The position numbers and the translations under genes were made by a program. The notes below the pieces were generated by a model that saw only the letters and a program-made list of their open reading frames with translations, was not told the origin of the DNA and did not search any database. A stretch of 60,925 nt of DNA from assembly GCA_026989135.1 (NCBI GenBank), contig JALSJZ010000104.1:1-60925 (forward strand), read 5' to 3'. Positions 35,380 through 45,712 of this stretch are shown piece after piece. Source of the stretch: Sedimenticola sp. (GTDB lineage: Bacteria; Pseudomonadota; Gammaproteobacteria; Chromatiales; Chromatiaceae). Each line of letters starts with the position of its first letter. Positions within the stretch are counted from its first letter, which is position 1.

Positions 35380-36387
35380 TTAAACCTTGTAGTAGTCGCG
35401 ATACCATTCAACAAAATGCGCAATCCCCTCTTCAACCGAGGTATTGGGTTTGTAGCCGGTATCGTTGATGAGATCTGTTACATCTGCATAGGTGTCGGGG
35501 ACATCGCCGGGTTGCAGGGGCAGCAGGTTTTTCTCGGCTTTTTTGCCCAGGCACTCTTCCAGCACTTCGATATAGCGCAGCAACTCAACCGGGCTGTTGT
35601 TACCAATATTGTAGATGCGGTATGGGGCCAGGCTGGTGGCGGGGTCTGAGGCATCGCCGCTCCACTCCGGGTTTGGAGGGGCGGCTTGATCCAGCACCCG
35701 GATCACACCTTCTACGATATCGTCAACATAGGTAAAGTCACGTCGGTGGTTGCCGTAGTTGAATACATCGATAGGTTTACCCGCCAGTATGCTTTTGGTG
35801 AACATAAACAGCGCCATGTCGGGTCGCCCCCAAGGGCCGTAAACGGTAAAAAAACGCAGCCCGGTGGTGGGCAGATCATAGAGATGGCTATAGGTGTGTG
35901 CCATAAGCTCGTTGGCTTTCTTGCTTGCGGCATAGAAACTCAATGGATGGTCAACATTGTGATGCACAGAGAAGGGCATGTTGGTGTTGGCACCATAGAC
36001 CGAGCTACTGGAGGCATAGACCAGATGCTCGATGCCATTATGCCTGCACCCTTCAAGAATGTTGGCAAAGCCCAGTACGTTGCTGTCAATATAGGCCAGC
36101 GGGTTCTCCAGTGAGTAGCGAACACCGGCCTGTGCTGCGAGATTAACCACGCGATCCGGCTTGTGCTTTTTGAACAGTTCAGCAATGCTTTCACGATCCT
36201 CCAGGTTGAGCCGGATATCGGTGAAGTTGCTGTGATTCTCAATGCGTGCCAAGCGAGCTTTTTTTAGATTCACATCGTAATAGTCATTCAGGTTGTCCAG
36301 ACCGATGACTTCATCACCTCGATTGAGGAGCCTGAGTGAGAGGGCAGACCCAATAAAACCTGCACTGCCTGTAACCAATACTTTCAT
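35380..36387 (-). CDS. NAD-dependent UDP-sugar 4-epimerase (UDP-glucuronate epimerase-like)
   Basis: The 335-residue short-chain dehydrogenase has [15 protein letters not shown] for NAD binding, [12 protein letters not shown] (a segment typical of the LspL/CapI-type UDP-glucuronate 4-epimerases), the YxxxK pair Tyr152/Lys156 and [15 protein letters not shown]. It likely epimerises UDP-glucuronate or a UDP-HexNAcA. Twelve bases separate it from the upstream dehydrogenase, which would make its substrate, so the two supply acidic sugar nucleotides for the polysaccharide system encoded divergently. Confidence 0.88.
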   Translation of the reverse strand: MKVLVTGSAGFIGSALSLRLLNRGDEVIGLDNLNDYYDVNLKKARLARIENHSNFTDIRLNLEDRESIAELFKKHKPDRVVNLAAQAGVRYSLENPLAYIDSNVLGFANILEGCRHNGIEHLVYASSSSVYGANTNMPFSVHHNVDHPLSFYAASKKANELMAHTYSHLYDLPTTGLRFFTVYGPWGRPDMALFMFTKSILAGKPIDVFNYGNHRRDFTYVDDIVEGVIRVLDQAAPPNPEWSGDASDPATSLAPYRIYNIGNNSPVELLRYIEVLEECLGKKAEKNLLPLQPGDVPDTYADVTDLINDTGYKPNTSVEEGIAHFVEWYRDYYKV

Positions 36388-36399
36388 TATTGCTCCAGA

Positions 36400-37677
36400 T
36401 TAAAGACGGCCATCTACGTCGGCTGCCGGGAGGGTGTTTTTAACATCAAACAGCACGCCCCCAGGTTTGCAGAAAGCGCGGATTTTCTTGCTGCCCATGG
36501 CTTCGAACTCTTGGTGTGCGACGGCCAGAATGACGGCGTCATAGTGGTTGCTTTGAGGCTGTTGGGTCAGTTGAATGCCGTATTCATCTTCCGCTTCGCT
36601 GCTATTCACCCAGGGGTCATGTGTATCAACATTGGCCTCATAATCATCCAGCTCTGCCAGAATATCCACTACGCGCGTATTGCGCAGATCCGGGCAGTTC
36701 TCCTTAAAGGTCAGGCCAAGCACCAGTATGTTGCTCCCCTTGATCTGTATGCCTCGCTTGATCATAAGTTTAATCACGCAGTTGGTGATATAGACGCCCA
36801 TCTCATCATTGATGCGCCGTCCGGCAAGAATGATTTCAGGGTTATAGCCAATGGCTTGTGCTTTGTGGGTCAGATAGTAGGGGTCGACACCGATGCAATG
36901 GCCGCCGACCAGCCCAGGTTTGAAGGGCAGGAAGTTCCACTTGGTGCCGGCTGCCTCGAGCACTTCGTCCGTGTCGATGCCCAGGCGGTTGAAGATAATG
37001 GCCAGCTCATTGATCAGTGCAATGTTGACATCGCGTTGGGTATTTTCAATCACCTTGGCCGCCTCCGCCACCTGAATACTGCTGGCCTTGTGGGTGCCGA
37101 CGGTGATGACACGCCGGTAGATCGCATCAACATAATCAGCTGTTTCTGGTGTAGAGCCAGAGGTGACTTTTAATATGTTGGTAACGCGATGCTCCTTGTC
37201 ACCGGGGTTGATGCGCTCCGGGCTGTAGCCGACAAAGAAATCCTGGTTGAATTTGAGCCCGGAACCCTGCTCAAGTATAGGGACACAGACCTCCTCGGTG
37301 GCACCTGGGTAGACGGTGGATTCAAAGACCGCCACATCACCGGGCTGGATCAATTTACTGAGCGTCTGTGTGGCGCCAATCAGAGGGGAGAGGTCGGGTC
37401 TTTTATATTCATCAATGGGTGTAGGAACGGTGATGATATAGAGATTGCAATCGCGCAGCCCTTCGGGCTGGTCAGTAAAACTCAACTGTTTGGCCTGTTG
37501 AAGCTCAGCTGGATCAACTTCCAGTGTGCTGTCCTTTCCCTCTTTAAGTTCTGTAATACGAGTGCTGTTGTTGTCCAGGCCAAGGGTTGGAAGGATCTTC
37601 CCAAACTCTACCGCAAGAGGCAGCCCGACATAGCCAAGGCCAATAATGCCGATTTTTGTATTATTCATATCAAACAT
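36400..37677 (-). CDS. Nucleotide-sugar dehydrogenase (TviB/WbpA-like)
   Basis: The 425-residue protein oxidises the C6 hydroxyl of a UDP-sugar to the uronate. It has the NAD fold [46 protein letters not shown], the catalytic Cys261 in [12 protein letters not shown], and the UDP-binding C-terminal domain with [14 protein letters not shown]. The sequence is nearer to UDP-N-acetylglucosamine/galactosamine dehydrogenases (TviB) than to Ugd of enterics. Starts at 37677 or three codons later (37668) are both possible. It is divergent from the PEP-CTERM-linked glycosyltransferase. Confidence 0.9.
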   Translation of the reverse strand: MFDMNNTKIGIIGLGYVGLPLAVEFGKILPTLGLDNNSTRITELKEGKDSTLEVDPAELQQAKQLSFTDQPEGLRDCNLYIITVPTPIDEYKRPDLSPLIGATQTLSKLIQPGDVAVFESTVYPGATEEVCVPILEQGSGLKFNQDFFVGYSPERINPGDKEHRVTNILKVTSGSTPETADYVDAIYRRVITVGTHKASSIQVAEAAKVIENTQRDVNIALINELAIIFNRLGIDTDEVLEAAGTKWNFLPFKPGLVGGHCIGVDPYYLTHKAQAIGYNPEIILAGRRINDEMGVYITNCVIKLMIKRGIQIKGSNILVLGLTFKENCPDLRNTRVVDILAELDDYEANVDTHDPWVNSSEAEDEYGIQLTQQPQSNHYDAVILAVAHQEFEAMGSKKIRAFCKPGGVLFDVKNTLPAADVDGRL

Positions 37678-37874
37678 GCTGGAACCTGTTATTTGTTAAG
37701 TTGTTGTATCAGATTTAAAATCAATATCTTTCTGGTATTGCGTATCCGGTTTGATTTTACTTGCCCCTCTGCTTCATGGTTCTTAATGCCGTGGTCTTGT
37801 ATACTCTTTGGGGCATTTAATACCTCTCCTACTAAAAATTTCTACAGCCCAATGCATGAGGCATTTATTATCTG

Positions 37875-39263
37875 ATGATCAGACTGTTTGGACATTATAT
37901 ATCAAGACACTTCCTGCTGCTTGGAGCCGTTGAGTTGGTACTGTTTTTTTTGGCACTGTTCGCCGGGTACTTTGTGTTGTACCCATTAGAGCAGCTCCAG
38001 CGGGCGATAGATGAGCAGCATCTACTTGTAGTCGCGGTACTGTTTGCGGTTGTAATGTTGATCTCAATGGTCTCGATGGGAGCCTACCAGCGCGGCCTTC
38101 AGGATAGAGCCGATCTTATTTTGCGCACCGGCTTGGCTTTTCTATTTGCCTCAATGGCTTCAACCCTGGCTTTTTTTACCTTCCCTGAGCTATCACTTGG
38201 ACGCGGTGTCTTTGCTATTGCACTGCTCTTCTCTTTTGTCATGGTGCTGCTGGTAAGAGAGATCTATATTCATATCGCCGGGGCAGAGGCCTTTAAACAC
38301 AGACTGCTGGTACTGGGAACCGGGAAAAATGCCAAGCTGATACATGATCTGGAAGACACGGGGGTTGGTTTTTCCATAGCAAAATTCCTCCACCTGCATG
38401 ATAAGGATGATGTCGTTCCCAAGTCGCGACAGATAGAGTTGAGCGACTCCCTGCTGGCATTGGCTTTTAAGGAGGGGATTGATGAGATTGTAGTGGCCGT
38501 CGATGATCGGCGTCGGCGTCTCCCTGTGGATGATATTATTGATTGCAAGATGAGTGGCATTCGTGTCTATGACCTGCTGGGGTTTCTGGAGAAGGAGACC
38601 GCCTGTATCAACATAGATCTCCTCTACCCAAGCTGGATTCTATTTTCAGGGGGCTTCAACATGGGGGGATTTGCCAAGTACGGCAAACGCCTGCTGGATA
38701 TTGTTGTGAGCATTTTTATGCTGATCTGTTTGACCCCCGTTATGCTGCTGGTGGCCATTGCAAGCCTGATTGATTCACGCTTTCGAGACCCGGTTTTTTT
38801 CAAACAGGTTCGGGTGGGGCAAAATGGAAAACCCTTTAACGTCTACAAGTTCAGAAGCATGCGCACCGATGCCGAGGCAGATGGTGTTGCACGTTGGGCA
38901 ACCAAAAATGATTCACGAGTGACCGGGCTTGGGCGCATGATGCGCAAGACAAGATTGGATGAGCTGCCACAACTGGTGAATGTTTTGCTGGGTGATATGA
39001 GCATGGTAGGCCCACGCCCGGAACGGCCGGAATTTGTGGATCAGCTATCCAAGGATATCCCTTACTATCATGAGCGCCATCGCATGAAACCTGGCGTAAC
39101 AGGCTGGGCTCAATTGCGATATCCGTATGGTGCGACAGCATATGATGCCCAGCGCAAGCTGGAGTATGACCTTTACTATGTGAAAAATGCCAGCCTCTTC
39201 CTGGATTTGAATGTACTGATTCAGACCGTTGAGGTGGTGTTGTTTGGCAAGGGTGCGCAATAG
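37875..39263 (+). CDS. epsB: PEP-CTERM/XrtA-associated initiating sugar transferase (EpsB type)
   Basis: The 462-residue protein has four to five N-terminal membrane helices (about 10-130), a central soluble domain, a further helix near 280-300, and a C-terminal bacterial sugar-transferase domain ([21 protein letters not shown] ... [20 protein letters not shown] ... [15 protein letters not shown]). This pattern is that of the PEP-CTERM-associated undecaprenyl-phosphate glycosylphosphotransferases (TIGR03013 type), which start repeat-unit assembly for exopolysaccharide. It heads epsB-prsK-prsR-prsT. No clear -35 or sigma-54 site was found in 37678-37874. Confidence 0.9.
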   Translation: MIRLFGHYISRHFLLLGAVELVLFFLALFAGYFVLYPLEQLQRAIDEQHLLVVAVLFAVVMLISMVSMGAYQRGLQDRADLILRTGLAFLFASMASTLAFFTFPELSLGRGVFAIALLFSFVMVLLVREIYIHIAGAEAFKHRLLVLGTGKNAKLIHDLEDTGVGFSIAKFLHLHDKDDVVPKSRQIELSDSLLALAFKEGIDEIVVAVDDRRRRLPVDDIIDCKMSGIRVYDLLGFLEKETACINIDLLYPSWILFSGGFNMGGFAKYGKRLLDIVVSIFMLICLTPVMLLVAIASLIDSRFRDPVFFKQVRVGQNGKPFNVYKFRSMRTDAEADGVARWATKNDSRVTGLGRMMRKTRLDELPQLVNVLLGDMSMVGPRPERPEFVDQLSKDIPYYHERHRMKPGVTGWAQLRYPYGATAYDAQRKLEYDLYYVKNASLFLDLNVLIQTVEVVLFGKGAQ

Positions 39264-39299
39264 CGCTAAAAACCTTTACCATGAATATGCCTCCATACA

Positions 39300-41396
39300 A
39301 TGTTTGAATTTGGGGTCTTAGGCTACTCAGCCGCCGCGCTCGCCTTCCTGGTCTTTGCCATACTGCTGTCAACCAGTTGGCGGGGCAAAACGCAAGGTGG
39401 AATGCTGCTGCTGGCAACAGTGATTACATCGATATGGGCCGCAATCTTAGCCATACAGGCCGCCTATCAGGTCATACCTGTGGCACTGGTTTGGGCTGTA
39501 GAGGTATTACGCGCGCTGGCATGGTTGGTCTTCCTGATAAGCCTGCTACTACCACCGCCTGGACAACGAAGCCGATACGCCAGCTATTTAAAGACGCTAC
39601 GGAGAGTGGTTTTTCTCCTTTGCCTCCTCCTGGTACTTCCCTTTGATGACCTCCTGCTGTTTAACACTGAGATCCCATATCTTAATCTTGGCTTTGATCT
39701 AAGATTTTTAGGCCAGGTATTACTTGCATTATGCGGTGTGGTTCTGGTTGAGCAGCTGTTCCGAAATACCCCTGCCGATGAGCGATGGGGCATAAAATAT
39801 CTCTGCCTGGGTCTTGGCGGCATATTTGTATTCGATTTTTATCTCTTTTCAGATGCCCTGCTGTTCAGACGGATTGATGGTGACATCTGGTACGCCAGAG
39901 GCGCTGTCAATGCCTTGATCGTGCCACTGATCGCGGTGGCCTCTGCGCGCAACCCCCAGTGGTCCGTTGACCTGTTTGTCTCCCGACAAATGGTCTTCCA
40001 CACCACCTCAATATTCGGTGCCGGTCTCTACATGCTGCTGATGGCGGTGGCGGGCTACTACATCAAGCTCTATGGTGGAGAGTGGGGGACAATACTCCAG
40101 ATCACCTTTATATTCGCAGCCGCTATAGGGCTGCTTGCAATCCTCCTCTCAGGCTCTTTACGAGCCAGGGTAAAGGTCTTCTTAAACAAGCACTTCTTTA
40201 ACTATCGCTACGACTATCGTGAAGAGTGGCTGCGCCTGATACAGGTTCTGTCAGGTGAAGGGGAGGATAGACCCCTGCAAGAGCGGGCCATATCAGCGAT
40301 AGCAGGTATCGTTGAAAGCCCAGGCGGCCTGCTCTGGTTGCGAGAGGGCAAAGGGGCGTACAGCAATGTGGCCTGTTGGAATCTGCCAGAGGTTGGTGTG
40401 CAGGGTAGTTCAGGGCTGGAATCATTAATGGCGTTTTTCAAGCAACGGCAGTGGGTGGTCAACCTCGAAGAGTATCTTGAAAACCCCTCGTTTTATACCG
40501 ATTTAGAGCTGCCAGACTGGTTACTGAAGATGGAGCGTGCATGGCTGCTGGTTCCACTGTTGCATGATGCAAAGCTACAGGGGTTTGTCGTGCTGGCGAC
40601 CCCCCGGGCGCAGCATGCCCTGAATTGGGAGAATATGGATCTGCTCAAAACCGCAGGCTGTCAGGTTGCCAGTTATCTGGCGTTAAACAGAACCGCTACC
40701 GCTTTGGCAGAGGCCCAGCAGTTTGAAGGGTTCAACCGGCTGTCGGCATTTGTGATCCATGATCTGAAAAATCTGATTGCGCAACTCTCCTTGGTTACAA
40801 AGAATGCAGTCCGCCATAAAAACAACCCTGAATTTATTGATGATGCCATGCAGACCATTGATAATTCTGTATCTAAAATGAGCCGCTTAATGGCACAGAT
40901 GCGCAGTGCCATGCCGGGAGACAGCCGATCCCGGATTGAGCTCAATGCCATGCTTCGTGATCTGATCCTGGAACGCTCCAGTCAGACCCCGGTGCCAGTA
41001 TTCAACGGGGTGAACGAAGAGATTGTGATTCTTGCCGATAGAGATCGCATGGGCGCGGTCTTTGGGCATGTCATACAGAATGCCCAGGATGCAACGCCAG
41101 CGGATGGGCGTGTTGAGATCAGGCTGCATTCTGCATCCGGGCAGGCTATAGTGGAGGTGCGTGATACAGGCCTGGGTATGGATGAGGCCTTTATCAGAGA
41201 ACGCCTCTTCCGCCCATTTGACTCGACCAAAGGTCTGACTGGCATGGGGATAGGGGCCTACGAGTGCCGTGAATTTGTAAATGACATTGGCGGACAGGTA
41301 CTTGTCTCCAGCACCCCAGGTGTTGGAACCCTCTTCACGATGGTGTTGCCATTGGCACCGCTTGCGTTCACTGAAAAACCAAAGGGAAAAACTTGA
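39300..41396 (+). CDS. prsK: PEP-CTERM/XrtA system sensor histidine kinase PrsK
   Basis: PrsK is the membrane sensor that pairs with PrsR. The 698-residue protein has about eight N-terminal membrane helices (roughly 5-285), a GAF-like domain (about 325-465), an unusual phosphoacceptor region FVIHDLKNLIAQL with His487, and a HATPase domain with NAQDATP, DTGLGMD, RLFRPFDSTK and GMGIGAYECREF. The domain order and HDLKN box match the PEP-CTERM kinase family (TIGR02916). It overlaps prsR by four bases. Confidence 0.93.
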   Translation: MFEFGVLGYSAAALAFLVFAILLSTSWRGKTQGGMLLLATVITSIWAAILAIQAAYQVIPVALVWAVEVLRALAWLVFLISLLLPPPGQRSRYASYLKTLRRVVFLLCLLLVLPFDDLLLFNTEIPYLNLGFDLRFLGQVLLALCGVVLVEQLFRNTPADERWGIKYLCLGLGGIFVFDFYLFSDALLFRRIDGDIWYARGAVNALIVPLIAVASARNPQWSVDLFVSRQMVFHTTSIFGAGLYMLLMAVAGYYIKLYGGEWGTILQITFIFAAAIGLLAILLSGSLRARVKVFLNKHFFNYRYDYREEWLRLIQVLSGEGEDRPLQERAISAIAGIVESPGGLLWLREGKGAYSNVACWNLPEVGVQGSSGLESLMAFFKQRQWVVNLEEYLENPSFYTDLELPDWLLKMERAWLLVPLLHDAKLQGFVVLATPRAQHALNWENMDLLKTAGCQVASYLALNRTATALAEAQQFEGFNRLSAFVIHDLKNLIAQLSLVTKNAVRHKNNPEFIDDAMQTIDNSVSKMSRLMAQMRSAMPGDSRSRIELNAMLRDLILERSSQTPVPVFNGVNEEIVILADRDRMGAVFGHVIQNAQDATPADGRVEIRLHSASGQAIVEVRDTGLGMDEAFIRERLFRPFDSTKGLTGMGIGAYECREFVNDIGGQVLVSSTPGVGTLFTMVLPLAPLAFTEKPKGKT

Positions 41397-42748
41397 ACGA
41401 CAGAGCCAAAAAACTGCTTATTGTTGAAGATGATCCAGGGCTACAGAGCCAACTGCGCTGGAGTTTCGAAGGCTTTGAGATTGAGGTGGCAGCGGATCGA
41501 GCTACAGCACTTGCCCAGCTGCGCAGGTTTGAACCCAGCGTCGTCACCCTTGACCTCGGGCTGCCCCCAGACCCTGGGGGAACCAGCGAGGGCTTTGCAA
41601 CGCTGCAGGAGATACTGGCACTGGCTCCAGATACCAAGATTATTGTCGTTACCGGGCATAACGACCGTACGAATGCGGTCAGAGCTATCGGGTTGGGTGC
41701 CTACGACTTTTATGAAAAGCCGATAGATCCGGATCTCTTAAATCTGATTTTGGAGCGAGCAGTACGGCTCCACCATCTGGAACAACAGAATCGCCAGTTA
41801 GAGCGGCAGCAGGCTGCCATGCCACTGGATGGCTTGATTGCGGCAAGCCCTCAGATGCTAAAGGTCTGCCGCTCCATAGAAAAGCTGGCACCCACCAATG
41901 TATCGACACTGATACTGGGCGAAAGTGGCACAGGCAAAGAGGTGCTGGTAAAGGCACTGCACAGTCTAAGTGACCGCTCCAACAAACGGCTGGTCGCCAT
42001 CAACTGCGCGGCAATCCCAGAGAACCTGCTGGAGAGCGAACTGTTTGGCTATGAAAAAGGTGCCTTTACCGGGGCGGCAAAAACAACGGTTGGCAAGATT
42101 GAGCATGCCGATGGAGGGATGCTTTTTTTAGATGAGATTGGTGACCTGCCACTTCCACTTCAGGCAAAACTGCTGCGTTTTCTACAAGAGAGAGTGATTG
42201 AACGCGTGGGTGGCCGACGTGAAATTGAGGTTGATGTACGGGTAGTGTGCGCTACCCACCAGAACCTGCTTGAACAGATCAAAAAGGGGGGGTTTCGGGA
42301 AGATCTCTACTACCGCGTGAATGAAGCCACAATTGTGGTGCCGCCTCTGCGCGAGAGAGAGGGGGATGCCGTGGTGTTGGCGCGCGCTTTTTTGCAACAT
42401 TTCATACAAGAGTTAAAACTGCCTGCACGGGAGCTTTCCAAAGCAGCTTTAGAGGCGATTGAAAATTATGGGTGGCCGGGGAATGTGCGCGAACTTGAAA
42501 ATCGAGTCAAACGTGCCCTGGTTATGGCCGATGAGATGCAGATAACGCCTGATGATCTTGAGCTTGCAGAGCTGGAGGCTGAAGTAGCGCCTTTCAATCT
42601 GCGTGAAGTGAGAGAGGAGGCAGAGCGCAGGGCGGTTCTGCGAGCACTTAACCATACGAACAATAACGTATCGCGCACAGCGGATATGTTGGGCGTGACG
42701 CGACCAACGCTCTACAATCTGGTGCGCAAATATAAACTTGAAATCTGA
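41393..42748 (+). CDS. prsR: PEP-CTERM-box sigma-54-dependent response regulator PrsR
   Basis: The 451-residue NtrC-type regulator has a receiver domain with phosphoacceptor Asp54 and Lys in YEKPID, an AAA+ sigma-54 domain (GESGTGKE Walker A, the sigma-54 contact loop GAFTGA, FLDEIGDL Walker B, REDLYYRV), and a Fis-type helix-turn-helix (VSRTADMLGVTRPTLYNLVRKY). It matches the PEP-CTERM response regulator family (TIGR02915), which activates exopolysaccharide and PEP-CTERM protein genes. The start is TTG 41393, overlapping the prsK stop (TTGA). Confidence 0.93.
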   Translation: MNDRAKKLLIVEDDPGLQSQLRWSFEGFEIEVAADRATALAQLRRFEPSVVTLDLGLPPDPGGTSEGFATLQEILALAPDTKIIVVTGHNDRTNAVRAIGLGAYDFYEKPIDPDLLNLILERAVRLHHLEQQNRQLERQQAAMPLDGLIAASPQMLKVCRSIEKLAPTNVSTLILGESGTGKEVLVKALHSLSDRSNKRLVAINCAAIPENLLESELFGYEKGAFTGAAKTTVGKIEHADGGMLFLDEIGDLPLPLQAKLLRFLQERVIERVGGRREIEVDVRVVCATHQNLLEQIKKGGFREDLYYRVNEATIVVPPLREREGDAVVLARAFLQHFIQELKLPARELSKAALEAIENYGWPGNVRELENRVKRALVMADEMQITPDDLELAELEAEVAPFNLREVREEAERRAVLRALNHTNNNVSRTADMLGVTRPTLYNLVRKYKLEI

Positions 42749-42787
42749 CTGGATTGACAGATTGTTAACTTTGGAAGGTAAGCACAA

Positions 42788-45568
42788 ATGATAAAGCACG
42801 CCATGCCGTGGCATAGATGCATCCTGTTTGTAGTGATCTTCATGTTTTCTGCGGCTCTGCTGGCAGCGCCCAATGTGCAGGAGCATGTAGATAAAGCTGA
42901 AAAATACCTGGCGGAAGGGGAGGTGAGGTCAGCGGTTATCGAGCTGAAAAATGCACTGCAGCGTGAGCCAATGCATGTGGATGCCCGAATCATGTTGGGC
43001 AACATCTATCTTAAAACGGGTGATGCAGCTTCGGCTGAGAAGGAGTTTCGGCGTGTGGCCAAGCTGCATGTCACTCAGGAAAGATGGCTAAAAGAGATGG
43101 GGCATGCACTGCTGCTACAGAGAAAATATAAGGAGGCGCTTGAAACCGTAAAACCGGACGCTGGCGAATCTGACAGCTTCAAAGCAGAGCTATGGATCAT
43201 AAGAGGGTTGGCCAATCAGGGGCTTGGAAAACTGGAGCAGGCTGAAAAAGCCTACAAAGAGTCACGCAAGCTGGATCCGGAAAACAACTCATCATTGATC
43301 GCCATGGCTCAGCTGGCACTGAAAAGAGGTCAGCGTGAAGAGGCGATGGTCTTGGTTAGCCAGGTGCTAGAGAAGGATCCAGAAAACATCCGGGCACTTA
43401 TGATTCGTGGAGACCTGGCACGGCAGGCGCGCAAGCTCGATCAAGCAGAAGATGACTTCACAAAAATCATCGCCATCAACCCAAAACACCTGCAGGCTCG
43501 CCTGGTCAGGGCGACGATCCGCCTGGCAAAAGGTGAGTTCGACCGCGTTCCTGAAGATCTGGATATTGTAGAGAAGCAATTTCCAAACAGCCCGGCTGCG
43601 CAATATTTAAGAGCCCTGCTGGCGTTTCAGAGCAAAGAGTATGATAGGGCTGCGGAGCTGCTGCAACTGGCTCTGCGCAATAACCCCGATCACATCCAGA
43701 GCCAGTGGTTATACGGAATGACCAGTTACGCAAAGGGTGATCTGGAGACTGCCGTGAAATACCTGGCGGGTGTTGTCGCTGCAATGCCTGAGAATATCCA
43801 GGCGGTTAAACTTTTGGCAGCAGCCAGAATGAAGCTCAAGCAGCCAAAATCGGCCATTGAGGTGCTTGAGCAGGCGCTGATAAAGCATGCCAAAGACCCA
43901 CAGCTAATGGCGCTGTTGGGTAGCGCCTATCTGCACAGTGGTGAGCAGGAGAAGGGTGCAGAGATGTTGAGCAAGGCCATCGCCATCGAGCCTGATCTGG
44001 CGATATTGCGCACAGAGCTGGCGATGAGTCTGCTGGCACAAGGTGAAACAGAAGAGGCGATAACGGAGCTGAAATCCGCAGTGGATCTGGGGCAGGGCGT
44101 GGTTCAGGCAGATATCTTGCTGGTGCTCTCCCACCTTCAGAAAAAGGAGTATGAAAAGGCGCTGACGGCAAGCAAGGCGCTGGAGAAAAAGATGCCGGAA
44201 AGCCCGATACCGTTCAACCTGACGGGACTGGCATACCTCTATAAAGGCGATACCCAACTGGCATCAAAGCAATTTAACAGGGCGCTGGCCATCGACCCGG
44301 ATTTTTTTACCGCAGAGATGAATCTGGTTCGAATAGATTTTGCCAACAAAGACAGCGAGGCCATGGAACGGCGCTATAAAAGCATCCTGTCGAGATCAGA
44401 AAAACACCTTGGTGCACTGCTGGGAATGGCCGATCTGGCAGCAAAAAAAGGCGAGAATGAAGAGGTTGAAAAGTGGTTGAAAAAGGCCTATCAACTGAAT
44501 TCTGAGGCGTCTCAGCCAGGCATAGCGTTGGCTCGCTACTATTTGAACCTGAAAAAACCGCTCAAGGCATTGTCATTGGCCAATGCGCTGTCACAAAAAT
44601 TCTCCAAGGATTCAAATGTACTGAAAACCGTTGCTGATGTGCAATTGGCCGCAGGCGAGGTCAACAGCGCTATTCGTAACTATGAGATCCTGACGCAACA
44701 GCAAGCCACAGCCCCTGGTGCGTGGCTGCTGTTGGCGCGTGCCCAGTTAAGGGGAGATGAGCAAAGGAATGCCCGGGCAAGCTTACAGCGGGCACTAAAG
44801 CTGAAAGGGGATTTTACCCAGGCCAGGATCATACTGGCGGGAGTGGAGCTGAGAAGCCGTAACTATGATGAGGCCTCGAGGCAGGCAGATTGGATCATAA
44901 AAAACCACCCGGAACTGTCCGCAGGCTATGAGATAAGCGCAGCGGTATTTCAAAACAGAAAGCAGCCAGAAAAAGCACTGGAGCAGTATGAAAAAGGGTA
45001 TAAGGTGCAGCCCTCTGCCCGGCTTGCCACCATGCTTGCCAGACAATATAGCGCTGTTGGCAAGCCAGAAAAAGCGGTTGCAACACTGAATGACTGGTTA
45101 AAGGAAGAGCCTGAAAACATTGCCGTACTGAGCATGCTGGGGATGCAATACCAGTCGATGAAACAGGATGCCGAGGCGATCAGCGCCTATCAAAAGGTGC
45201 ATGAGCTGGCTCCGGAAAATCTATTGGTACTCAATAATCTGGCGTGGCTTTATCAGACCAAAGGCGATAAAAGGGCCTTGATACTGAGTAAAAAGGCCTA
45301 CGAACTGGCACCAGAAACCCCTGAGATCGTCGATACCTATGGGTGGATACTGGTGAAGTTTGGCGAGCAGGAGAGGGGGTTGCAGATGCTGCAACAGGCC
45401 TTTGTAAGCGCCCCGACGAACCCTGAGATCGGTTACCATGTCGCCTATGCCCTGCATAAGGTAGGGCGTGTGGAAGAGGCTCAAAAGATGCTGAAGAGAA
45501 ACCTCCGGGATCACCCTAAATCAGCCGTTGTACAGGAGGTAAAGCAGCTGCTCAACCAGCTTAAATAG
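42788..45568 (+). CDS. prsT: PEP-CTERM/XrtA system TPR-repeat protein PrsT
   Basis: The 926-residue protein has a signal peptide (hydrophobic 12-27, likely cut near LLAA-PNVQ) and then about 22 tetratricopeptide repeats over the rest of its length (for example YLAEGEVRSAVIELKNALQR). It matches the PEP-CTERM TPR family (TIGR02917). Family members are described as lipoproteins, but no lipobox cysteine is visible here; the only early Cys (11) is ahead of the hydrophobic core. Likely periplasmic scaffold for polysaccharide export. Its stop TAG lies at the edge of an inverted-repeat element. Confidence 0.92.
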   Translation: MIKHAMPWHRCILFVVIFMFSAALLAAPNVQEHVDKAEKYLAEGEVRSAVIELKNALQREPMHVDARIMLGNIYLKTGDAASAEKEFRRVAKLHVTQERWLKEMGHALLLQRKYKEALETVKPDAGESDSFKAELWIIRGLANQGLGKLEQAEKAYKESRKLDPENNSSLIAMAQLALKRGQREEAMVLVSQVLEKDPENIRALMIRGDLARQARKLDQAEDDFTKIIAINPKHLQARLVRATIRLAKGEFDRVPEDLDIVEKQFPNSPAAQYLRALLAFQSKEYDRAAELLQLALRNNPDHIQSQWLYGMTSYAKGDLETAVKYLAGVVAAMPENIQAVKLLAAARMKLKQPKSAIEVLEQALIKHAKDPQLMALLGSAYLHSGEQEKGAEMLSKAIAIEPDLAILRTELAMSLLAQGETEEAITELKSAVDLGQGVVQADILLVLSHLQKKEYEKALTASKALEKKMPESPIPFNLTGLAYLYKGDTQLASKQFNRALAIDPDFFTAEMNLVRIDFANKDSEAMERRYKSILSRSEKHLGALLGMADLAAKKGENEEVEKWLKKAYQLNSEASQPGIALARYYLNLKKPLKALSLANALSQKFSKDSNVLKTVADVQLAAGEVNSAIRNYEILTQQQATAPGAWLLLARAQLRGDEQRNARASLQRALKLKGDFTQARIILAGVELRSRNYDEASRQADWIIKNHPELSAGYEISAAVFQNRKQPEKALEQYEKGYKVQPSARLATMLARQYSAVGKPEKAVATLNDWLKEEPENIAVLSMLGMQYQSMKQDAEAISAYQKVHELAPENLLVLNNLAWLYQTKGDKRALILSKKAYELAPETPEIVDTYGWILVKFGEQERGLQMLQQAFVSAPTNPEIGYHVAYALHKVGRVEEAQKMLKRNLRDHPKSAVVQEVKQLLNQLK

Positions 45569-45697
45569 TGCTCATTCGGGAACACCGTTTTTTACCATGA
45601 AGAGCATGAAGCAGATAAAGATAATCAAGCTGTTAACTTCATCTGCTTTATGCTCTTCATGGTAAATGGTAATGTATTAGTTTCTGGATGGGCACTA
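45566..45697. repeat. Inverted-repeat element (MITE-like) at the prsT stop codon
   Basis: A 132-base unit from TA (45566-45567) to TA (45696-45697). The outer ends GTGCTCATTCGGGAAC and the complement GTGCCCATCCAGAAAC agree at 12 of 16 bases. Inside, two 26-base arms (45591-45616 and 45641-45666; ends TTTACCATGAAGAGCAT) pair with a single mismatch over a 24-base loop. No coding capacity. A TA target duplication would fit IS630/Tc1-type mobilisation. The prsT stop is formed by target TA plus the first G of the element. Confidence 0.7.
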
Positions 45698-45712
45698 AAC
45701 AGCAATTGAGCA

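Noticed and set aside
37678-37874. Sigma-54 promoter or PEP-CTERM box before epsB
   Set aside because: No GG-N10-GC pair with the TGGCAC/TTGC context was found on either strand in this gap.
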